A stretch of 64,000 nucleotides of DNA. Origin: Zygnema cylindricum. Lineage: Eukaryota > Streptophyta > Zygnematophyceae > Zygnematales > Zygnemataceae. Positions 44,901-53,800 of the stretch are shown here, one piece after another. Numbering within the stretch: position 1 is the first letter of the stretch; every line of letters begins with the position of its first letter. Under the pieces are notes generated by a model. It ran no database searches. It saw only the letters and a list, made by a program, of their open reading frames with translations, and was not told the DNA's origin. Location: contig JBBHKE010000834.1 in the NCBI GenBank assembly GCA_037447655.1, positions 260,999 to 324,998 on the forward strand, written 5' to 3'. A program made the position numbers and the translations under genes.

Positions 44901-45650
44901 AGTCACAAACATGAGTCCAGAAACCATTTCTTACCTCTCCTCCTGATCGGCAAGTTTCCTTGCGTCCTGGTAGAATCCCCGGAGTCGGTTCCAAAGCTTA
45001 TCTCCAAGTCTTTCGGCTTTTTCTGTCGCTGCTCACCACATGCCAAGCAAGAGGCAACAATTTAGAAATAAAATCTGTCCAAAATGTTATTCAAAATCTA
45101 TCCAAAATGTATCCAAAATGTATCCAAAATGTCTCAAAAGGTTTCCAAAATATATCCAAAATGTATTCAAAATGTTTCCAAAATGTATCCAAAAAAACGT
45201 TTTTACAGTAACTAGACCTAGGATTTTTTCCACCAGTCAGTCTGGAAGTTTGACCATCAGGAAATACCCAGGCTCTGCAAAACCACTGCAATTTATTTAA
45301 ACTTTTATATTAAAATTTTAAGCTTCAAATTTTAAATTGTAAATTACTTATAACCACCTAATTTTCGAGAAGCCGGATCAATACATGAATGTGTATGCAT
45401 TAATGTATGTTCATTCAATTTTCCGATAACATATAAAATACAAAAACATATCTTTTTTAAATGAGTTAAGGGAGTACACATGAGTTAAGTGAATTAATGA
45501 GTTAAAGTGACTACACATGCTTGAAATTTTACCGGTTTGACAAAGTTTGTAATGAATCTTATTTATTTTTCGAATTACTTGGTCTTGATCCTTTCTCAGC
45601 TGTTCCATTGTCTTCAAATGTACCACCACAGCCTCACTAATGGCGGCCAT
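38663..45650 (-). CDS. SGF29: SGF29, SAGA-associated tandem-Tudor protein (8 exons)
   Basis: Minus-strand exons: 45650-45533, 45028-44935, 44493-44417, 43406-43267, 42133-42048, 40444-40288, 39786-39773 (14 nt) and 38771-38663 (TAA). Every junction is GT-AG and in phase, giving 264 residues. The N-terminal helical region ([18 protein letters not shown]) is followed by a basic, NLS-like PKRKRLK (about 101-107). The SGF29 tandem Tudor domain spans about 144-264: [91 protein letters not shown]29 reads H3K4me2/3 for the SAGA acetyltransferase in the nucleus. Between exons 5 and 6 the family usually has an extra acidic strand that I could not find, so one in-frame exon may be missing. Introns hold plastid DNA and several minisatellites. 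Confidence 0.93.
39087..39326 (+). repeat. Tandem duplication, about 119-bp unit, in the last SGF29 intron
   Basis: Two nearly identical units both run from TTCTCTTAAAGGTTTTGCC to GGTGCTTTGCCTCTGCCG. They differ by only a few bases, suggesting recent duplication. Confidence 0.88.
39394..39562 (+). repeat. TGTTAATACTGTTATGAC minisatellite in the last SGF29 intron
   Basis: Alternating 9-10-bp blocks (GTTAATACT, GTTATGACT, GTTAACA..) repeat for about 170 bp. It is low complexity; the Val/Asn/Thr-rich open frame it makes is not a gene. Confidence 0.88.
40427..41010 (+). repeat. Degenerate tandem array containing an SGF29 exon border
   Basis: About 115-bp diverged units carry GTGTCTTTTAGATCTGTC, GTTAAGGCGATATTTTTTGC, a GCAGGAATA-like segment and ATAGTGTGGATAATGAGCCA. 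The first unit overlaps the 5' end of the SGF29 exon at 40444-40288. Copies are recognisable near 40540, 40655, 40755, 40890 and 40965. Confidence 0.7.
41740..41996 (+). repeat. (CT)n / CCCTCC microsatellite in SGF29 intron 5
   Basis: About 80 bp of CCCTCC is followed by about 180 bp of nearly pure CT. It is a purine tract in the SGF29 transcript. Long Ser/Leu/Pro or Arg/Glu open frames here are artefacts. Confidence 0.95.
42180..43000 (+). repeat. TATTGAGGGATTTGTA minisatellite in SGF29 intron 4
   Basis: About 800 bp of irregular copies of a unit like GTATTGAGGGATTTGTATGG, with higher-order units of roughly 60-120 bp near 42180-42540 and increasing divergence to the right. The reverse strand stays open for 244 codons (Ser/Ile/Gln/Pro/Tyr-rich) only because the unit lacks stops in that frame. 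Confidence 0.88.
43999..44131 (+). pseudogene. rpl16: Plastid rpl16 3' fragment (nuclear plastid DNA)
   Basis: The frame from 44005 reads [20 protein letters not shown], then [18 protein letters not shown], the conserved C-terminal part of plastid ribosomal protein L16. The 5' half is absent; left of about 44000 the sequence is unrelated. The frame runs past the usual end into WQPFNN.., so the tail is altered. With rpl14 next to it in the green-plastid order, this is plastid DNA in the nucleus. It lies in an SGF29 intron, opposite strand, and is not expected to be expressed. Confidence 0.9.
44200..44385 (+). pseudogene. rpl14: Plastid rpl14 5' fragment (nuclear plastid DNA)
   Basis: An intact ATG is followed by [40 protein letters not shown] and [12 protein letters not shown], the first half (61 residues) of plastid ribosomal protein L14 (about 122 residues). 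Similarity then stops at once at a TAA, marking the breakpoint of the transfer. There are no frameshifts or internal stops, so the transfer may be fairly recent. The breakpoint is about 33 bp from the donor site of the SGF29 exon at 44493-44417. Confidence 0.92.
44590..44870 (+). repeat. AAAGCCTTTGATTATTAAA minisatellite in SGF29 intron 2
   Basis: Imperfect copies of an AAAAGCCTTTGATTATTAAA-like unit are scattered over about 280 bp. They are non-coding. Confidence 0.7.
45080..45195 (+). repeat. ATCCAAAATGT 11-bp tandem repeats in SGF29 intron 1
   Basis: About ten copies of ATCCAAAATGT with variants (TTCAAAATGTTTCC). On the minus strand it reads as Phe/Trp/Ile-rich open frames without meaning. 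Confidence 0.85.
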
Positions 45651-46136
45651 GGAGTTCAGGAATTGCTGATTGTAGGTAAGAGTGTAAAACTACATGGCTT
45701 TACATGAGGAAGTCTAAAACACCCGAAAAGAAGTCTCTTTAGGCAACCCTAAAAAAGACCTAAGAGGCTCCCTAGGGAGAACGGTTTGGATACGAAGTCA
45801 ATATGCATGTACAGTTCCGGGTCAAAATTGCCAAATTGTAGACCATCAGATTTTCCAAACGATCACTCAAGTTAGATCAATAGTGCGATGCTATATTTGT
45901 TAACTGCGTATAATACGCGTATCACATACAGACACTGGCCAGTAATCGAAGCAAAGGTACAAGCTACGTTAAATCGTACAATTATCTGTACGATTGCTTC
46001 GTTTACTGGGCCACTACAGTACAGTACTGTACTGTAACGCCAGGAATCGATGCTGCGTATAATTACCTGATCACAAAGTGAAAGTACAATATGCATAAAG
46101 TATGTGGGAAAACCGTACAGTGACGTCTCATTTTAC

Positions 46137-46224
46137 CTTTTTTATTTTCTGACGCAGTTGTGATGTAAGCCATCAATTGACGACGACGGGCGGTAAGATT
46201 TTCCGGACTTTGCAACGGTTCCAT
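46137..46224 (-). other. Possible upstream exon of SGF29
   Basis: The minus strand reads ATG then MEPLQSPENLTARRRQLMAY, then ITTASENKK, and stops at a good donor (AAAG|GTAAAA). It lies upstream of SGF29, whose first coding exon also has an acceptor (ATCAG) at 45666 before [10 protein letters not shown]. The phases (1 against 0) do not join in frame, so this is either an untranslated or uORF-bearing first exon, joined through an unseen exon, or chance. Confidence 0.3.
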
Positions 46225-46256
46225 AAAAGTTTTAGAAAGAAAAGCAGAATAAATTA

Positions 46257-46440
46257 AAAAGCACGATGGTAAACCATCTGAGTCTGGGGGTACAAAAAGG
46301 GTGGCATGACCAACACTAAAAAACAACAATAAAAAACAAAAAGAGCGACAAAAACACACCCTAAAAAAAAGGAAACAACAAAAAGGAAAATAAAAGCACC
46401 CTAACTCAAATGAAAAACACGGCAACTCACAAAAACAAAA
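46257..46440 (-). mobile_element. LINE 3' UTR fragment upstream of SGF29
   Basis: On the minus strand, GGTCATGCCACCCTTTTTGT, CCCCAGACTCAGATGG, then TTTACCATCGTGCTTTTTAA match the LINE tail and the copy at 55085-55295 closely. Confidence 0.68.
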
Positions 46441-46457
46441 ATACAAACCCCAATCCC

Positions 46458-47246
46458 GGGGGGAAGGTCTTTCAAAAAATATACAAAATATCTAAAAATC
46501 GCACGCCATGTCACTGCGTGATAATCTGTTCTAACAAACTGCGGACATTTGTAGACGCCAGCGAGCTCCGGACAAACTGTGGACATTTGTAGACTACAAC
46601 GCGATTCTGACATACCGCGGACATTTGTAGACGCCCACACGTGGACAACATAACAAATTGCCTACGTCTACAAATGGCAGATGGACTCCTAAGCTGTAAT
46701 CTCCGCAGACCCTGCTGGAGATAAACGTTGTACAACCAAACAAACAAAGAATTGTTTGCAAACGGACAAACATTTTTGTTTTACTGTACACTCCCAATTG
46801 AAAAAAAAATAGAAAACTTTTGACGCGTGCAATCCAGGTTTTCTATTCGTCAATAGGGTAGTATTTTGACTAAAATCAGATCGCGATTTGATTCCAGTGC
46901 AAGTGTGAAGATGAGCTGGAAGTGGGTCGCGATGACAATAACGCCAAATTTCCGTACCTTCCAAGTACCAAGATGTACTTGTGTTTTTGCAAAATTTGCG
47001 TACGGCGTAATATTATCTCGTTGCAAGTCCCGTTTTCTGTGAAAACGACGGAAAAAAACCCTTACTTGAACACATGGGCACACGCCCTTAGATTGACCCC
47101 GAAAATAAAAGCTCCCTTGTCGGCGTCTGTCTGGCATCTTTTTTGTCCGCGTTAAAAAAATTAGCAGGGGGAAGGTCTTTCAAAAAATATACAAAATGTC
47201 TAAAAATCGCACGCTATGTCACTTGCTTGATAATCTGTTTTAAGCT
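46458..47246. repeat. 80-bp direct repeat enclosing family B sequence
   Basis: 46458-46540 and 47166-47246 are near-identical direct repeats (GGGGGAAGGTCTTTCAAAAA to GATAATCTGTT). The DNA between contains four GCGGACATTTGTAGAC-like motifs (46545-46680) and, at 46851-47095, a family B right end matching 25120-25369. It lies in the SGF29-ECH2 divergent intergenic region. Confidence 0.75.
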
Positions 47247-47516
47247 TCTTTGAGATAGAGCTGGATTAATATTTTATTTGTTAACGTGCGGATTTGGATG
47301 ACACTATGCCAGGTAGAACCACGGAAACATACGAAATATTCTCATTTTTTTTCACATCGCCACCTGCATCACGCGTCTAACCCAATTAAAGCACTTCAGG
47401 ACTTTTGTACCGTACATTAGAAATACGTAACACACCGTACGGATCGAAGCACTATAATTGCTGTTTCGATTCTCGAGCTCTGTCTAAAGTCTAAACTACA
47501 AGTCTACAACCTTGTA

Positions 47517-47726
47517 TCGCTATTAGTTGTTAACACTTTTTTCGTCTCTTAAAACATCTTTTCTCCGTACACACATGTCGGATTGTGGATCTAACGGTTG
47601 TAATTGAAAGGTAAGATTCTCAGCTTTCAATTGGCGGTCTCCTTTTGAAAATCGGAGACGTGTGTACGGAGAAAAGCTGTTTTAAGTGGCGAAAAAGGCT
47701 ATTAACACTAATAGCGATACAAGGTG
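47517..47726. mobile_element. Fold-back CACCG-type MITE 170 bp upstream of ECH2
   Basis: The ends CAACCTTGTATCGCTATTAG and CTAATAGCGATACAAGGTG are flanked by TA (47515-47516, 47727-47728). The inner inverted pair TCTTTTCTCCGTACACAC / GTGTGTACGGAGAAAAGC is well kept. It lies within the presumed ECH2 promoter. Confidence 0.85.
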
Positions 47727-47892
47727 TACTGTCCTGTAGACTCGTCGAAAGAAAAAAAGTTTTGTTGGTCCTCCATTGTTAGCCCTGTCATTCTAATATT
47801 GTTTATTTATTTTCTTCATTATTTGCTTCCGTACTGAACACTGTAGTCTGGTTGTACTTTTACGACTTCAAAATAGTGTGGACAACCAAGCC

Positions 47893-50800
47893 ATGGATCC
47901 TTCCAAAGTCCTCGGTTACGAATTTGAAGAGGTGTCAGATTTTTTTTATAAAAAAACAGTTGACGTGGCAGTGATGCCACGTGGCATTCACACGTATGGA
48001 ATATTTCAGTGTTCACATGTGACAAGATGGCTACGGATTTACCCTAGCCAATGAAATTAATGGAAATGCCTTACAGCAACAAATAGAGCTTAAAAGGATG
48101 TTATCACTATTTATGATTGTTTTATTGAAAAAGATTTTAAGCACTTATTTTTACGTATTTTCAATACATTTCGGAATTTTTTAAGAAATATGTTTTTTTT
48201 TTTTCTGTTTTTGAGATTCTTTGTCTTATTTGCAAGCTTAATCTGCAAACAAGCTATTATACCTTTGCCGATAAATTTTGTCAGTAATTATGTCAGTAGA
48301 TTATGTCAGTAATTTTTTCATAAAATTAGCAATGAATTTTGCAAATTTCTTTCATATTTTTGCCAACCAATTTTGCTGTTAAATTTTGCAAATTTTGTTT
48401 TGGTTGGGGGTGGCACTTGTGGGCAACACAGACGGAAATGGAGTACACGGAAAGGTAAATTTTCATTGTTTTTTTTTTTTTGGCCATGTTCCGAAACTTT
48501 TGGACATTTCATACATTCCATTACATAGGGAGTCAGCACGAAATCGGCATACTGTACGAAAATTCTGTACAGTAGATGTTTAGTGCACCTAATTTTTTGC
48601 AGTCGCATGAAATTCTCTCTCTGCATGGAATTTTCGGATGTTTTAAACATATGTTTGTACTTTTCTGGACATTTAAGCATTTTCTGGCCATAAAATGTTT
48701 TCTGGACATTAAGATAATTCTTGACACGAAATGATGTCTGCAATTTAACGATTTTTTGACATTAAATGTTTTGCGGACATTAAATGATCTCTGGACATCT
48801 CTGGAGATCAAATTTTTTCTAGCTATCCAGTGTTTTCTGGACATTGAATGTTTTCCGGACACTTAATGTTTTCTGGTCATTAAGTGTTTTCTGGTCATTA
48901 ATGTTTTTTTTTTCTGGACACAAATTATTTTAGGGACGTTAAATGATTTCTCACTATTAAATGATTTCTGTTCATTAAAAGATTTTACGATATTGAACGA
49001 TTTCTCGACATTAAATGTTTTCTGGACATCAAATATTTTCTGAACATCCAATGTTTTCTAGACATCGGGTGTTTTCTGGTCATTAAATGTTTTTTGAACA
49101 TTATTTTTTTTCTTTTGAAATGCTAAAACTTACATAGCATGCATAAACCATAAAGGGCTTGCGATGTTTTGTAAAGGCTGGAATTTTCTGTTATTGTAAA
49201 ATTAAAATTCTAAGAGTTATACTGTATTTGCTCTCAACTTTTAGTTACAACTATAGACAGTTCACTAAATAAAAACACCTTAAACAGTTCGCTAAAATAA
49301 AAACACTATAAACAGTTCACTATGTTTTGGTTTGTTTGTATTTTTCTTTACAGAGATGTGGCATTATATGCCCTTGCTGTTGGTAGCCCTGGCGATGACC
49401 CGTTAAATAAACTTGAGCTTCCTTTTGTATACAACAATCTCTTTAAGGACAATTTCAAGGTATGCCTTTTATTTTTAATTCAAACAATCATGCATGTGTT
49501 GTAAGTTACAAAAAGTAACATAATTGCTTTGCTCAGATAATTGAGAAGTTTCTGCTCTTGTGTATCTGGACCGGTGAAAATATAAGAAAGAATTACGGTT
49601 TTTCGTTGAGATTTAACTACTGTTTTTACTATTGTTGCGAAATAGTGTGGATTATTGCGGTTTTACGTCCAGGTTTAACTACCATTTTGACTGTTGCTGC
49701 TAAATAGTGTGTTTGATTTTGGTCTTACATCAAAATTAACTATCATTTTTACTGTTGCTCCTAGATTGTACAGTTATTGCTATTTTATGTATTTAACTAA
49801 TGTTGCTGCTAAATAATGTGGATGATTGTGGTTTTACTTCAATAGTTAACTACCATTTTGACTGTTGCGGTTATTACGGTTTTACGCCAATCTTAATTTT
49901 TATTTTACTTTTGCTGCTAAATAGTGTGAATTAATGGGGCTTTTTTGCGTTCAAATTTAACTACCATTTTTACGGTTGGTCCTAAATAGTGTGGATTAAT
50001 TATGGTTTTTCGTCAATCTTAATTTTTGTTTTACTATTGCCCCTAAATAGTGTGAATTAACACGGTTTTTTACATCAAAATTTCACTACCACTTTGACGG
50101 TTGGTCCTAAATAGTGTGGATTATTGCGGTTTTACGTCATTATTATTTACTCTTTTTCTTTTGCTCCTAAGTACTGTGAATTACTTAGGTTTTTTACGTC
50201 AAACTTTAACTACCATATTGATTGTTGGTCCTAAATAGTACGGATTAGTCCGTGTCATTTTACGTCAATATTTACCTACTGTTGCTGCTAAATAATGTGA
50301 ATAATTGTGGTTTTACTTCAATATTTAACTACCATACTGACTGTTGGTCCTAAATAATGTGGATTTTATGCAGGTGCTTCCCACCTTTGCAGTACTTTTT
50401 CCGGCGAGTCTCATCGAGCATTTCCTTTCATTAGATGGCCTCCAGTAAGTTTTTTTTTTTTTCCCGTTAGTTTTTGTTTCTGTAGACATGATTGATGCAC
50501 CTCACTTCAATTCTAGTCTTTTTTTTGGTAGAGATGATGCCTCTTATTCAATTTTTTTTATTTTTTTTTTTGTTCTTTTTGTTTTGTAGACATCACGCCT
50601 CTCATTAAATTTGAGAAATTTGAGACATTTGAGACATTTGAAAAAATTTGAAAGTGGTGAAATAAAATCTTAGGTTTTGTGCCACTTTTTAGACGGATTT
50701 ACCTTTAATGTGTTTAAATTTTTTGACATATCTCGTCCAAACCTGATAATGATAGGATGTAGTTGTTTTTTCTATTGTATTACTGCTAAGAAATTATGAT

Positions 50801-53800
50801 ACTTTTTCTTAATAATTATTATTGCTGAGAATTGATAGTTAGTTTTTTTTAATTATTATTGCTTAGAATTGAGTATGTTTTATTATTCAAATTAAGGCGT
50901 AATGTTGACTCGATGGTATTTCTGATCTCGGGCAGAAAAAAGAGAAAAAAAAAATAAGAAATGAAGTCTTGAGATGAAATTGTGCGATAGTTATTCCTAG
51001 GTTTTTTTTTTTTCATTTCTTGTGTTTTTTAGGATTGTGAGATTGGAGCCGAAATGTAGAATTTGATAGGGATGTTATTGAATATTATGTTACTGATATT
51101 AATTATTGAATGCTTATTTTCCTATTTTAATAGTAATTGTTGAATATTATGTTTCCAATACCAATACTAATACAAATTATTGATGCCGATTTTCCTATAC
51201 TAATGCTAATTATTGAATACTATGTTCCTTATACTAATACTAACTATTGAATACTAGTTTCTATACTAATTATTGAATACTAATTTTCTAAACTGTAACT
51301 AATACTAATTATTGGTTCTAATTATTGAAAATAGGTTTGATCCTAAACTTTTGCTTCATGGAGAGCATTACCTACAATTGGAAAAACCACTCCCTATTCG
51401 TGCAAAAGTAAGGTTTGTTTTCCTTCTTACTAATATTTTATGATAGTATTATTCATTAATAGTATTATTTATGCATAGTATTATTCATTAAAGTAATATT
51501 TATTCATAGGATTATTTTTTAGCAGTATTATTACTTTTAGTACACCTTTCATCGCTATTGGAGTTAATAACACTAATTCGAGTGAGTTTGTTTTTACTTT
51601 TTTTTTCCCAAAATCTTAAATTAGTGTTAACTACGCTATTTGGTTAAATGGCCCAAAACATAATTAAGTGTTGCTAATTAGAATAAAGTATCAACACTCA
51701 TAAATCACTAACTCTAATGACGATGAGTTTTGTAGGGTTTTATTTTTTTCACGGTACTATTTTTAGTAGTATTGATTTTAGTAGTATTATTTTTTAGTAG
51801 TGTTATTTTCAGTTGTATTAATTTTTAGTAGTATTGTTTTTTTGTAGTATTATTTTTAATAGTCATATTTTGTGGTGGTATTATTTTAGTAGTATTGTTG
51901 TTTAACAGTATCATTGTTTCATGTTATTATGTTTGTATTATAATTATTTTTATTAGTATCTGTATATTGTTGGCCTATTTTTTTATAATTTTTTCGGGTT
52001 TATATTTGGGCTTATGTTGGAATGTAGATTCGGAGCAAGAGCAAAATTTGTGGGCTACAAGACAAAGGTTTTTTTTTTGTTTTGTTTTTTTAGGGTTTCA
52101 ATTGTAGAAGGTAAGGGCATGGTGGGCAAAAGATAAAGAAATTGGAGAAATATATCAAAGATGAAAGAGAGAAGAATCATGGCAAAGGAGAATTTGGAAG
52201 CAAAAATAAAACAAGTCAACAAGAAGAATACGAAGGAGAAGTAAAGGGGAGAGCATGTCTTCTCATTATAATCGGTGAATTGAATGTACAGAAATAAACA
52301 GGCTAAGTAATAAGCCTAATTCTAGATTTAGAGTGGACCGATTACACTACGTTCACAAAAGAATCGAAGCCACAAAAGTCAAAAAGGTAGAACTGGTGAC
52401 GGCCAATGACAAAGTCGGTGGACGGCAAAGTGAAGAACAAAAAGAAATATTTTGTATATGGAATCTGTAACGAAAAGAATTGTTTAATTGATTGTAAATA
52501 TGGTAAATGTACACTTCGTCGATTGTAGTCTGTGAAACAGCGAGACGGATGAAACGACGGTTCGCTAAGCAACTGGATTAATAACTGCAATGGTTACAAA
52601 GTGTGAACGGATAGTATTAAGAGGAGTTTTTTAAGGGTACTTTAGGGGTGAGGAAGTTTCAGAGGTTAGAGAAATTGAAGGGATGTTAAGGGAAGGATGT
52701 TTGGGTATAGTAAGTCTTTAATTTTTTTTTAATCTATTTCTATAATCTAGTTTCCCACAATGTTTTTTTTTTTTTTTTTTTTCAGTGATCTAGTATTTTT
52801 TCTTGTTTTTTAACACAGAGAGTTATAACCGTTGGAATTCTTTAATGCAGGGAAAGTGGCTCTAATTGAAGTCGAGACTATCAGTTTTGACGCAAATAGT
52901 GGGGAAAAGCTCTCTACAAACCGGTAAAAAACCCTAGAAAACTTCGAAGATAGTTATACTACTTTTTTCCTTTTTTGATATATCATCCACTGTTATTAAT
53001 GCTCTAAACAAACTAATTAGTATATTAATTTACTTGTTATTTTAGAAATAGTAATGCTCCTTTAATGGTTTTTACTTTTTAAATTATTTTATGATTTTGG
53101 ATCAAATTGATTTGTTTTTTTAAAAGAGTGTTACTAACACTAATTTATGGTCCAAATTCTTTACAATAAAATGCTGTCAATAACTTTAGCCATAAATACG
53201 GACGGTAATTTACTATTCTTTCCCTAAAACCCGAGTTTTTGCCTACTGTAGTTAACTATTATTTCCTTCGCAATATGAGTTTTGTCCATAGTAATTTATT
53301 ATTTTTTTCTCCGAATTATGAGATTTGTAGGGCCACATGTGTTTTAAGAGGAGCCGGTGGTTTTTCAACCTCTCAAAAGTCAAAGGGACAAAGTTCTTCT
53401 CCGAGTGTTCCTTTGCCCTCTCCACCGAAGGGCGTTGATCCACACTATTTGAGGGAAGAGAAGACCCAGAGTAACCAGGTGAAATAAGAATTATTAATAA
53501 TACTAAGAATAATGATGATGATAATGATAGTACTGACACTGATAATGATAATACATAATGGTAATGATAATAACGGTAATGATAATGATAACGATAATAA
53601 TAACAATATTATATGATAATCATAATCATAGCCATAATGATAAACGTAGTCATAATATCAATAGGATTGCCGATGTTTGTTCTTTTATAGGCTTTTAGTT
53701 ATGATTGTTTGTGCTTATGCAGGCTCTTCGTATATTGTCATTGGTTAACTAAATAATTGTCTTTGTTTATTCTTATACAGGCTCTTCTTTATTTGTAATT

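Noticed and set aside
48318-49051. Repetitive frames resembling MSRKH/FNVQKS repeats
   Set aside because: They are minisatellite translation within ECH2 intron 2.
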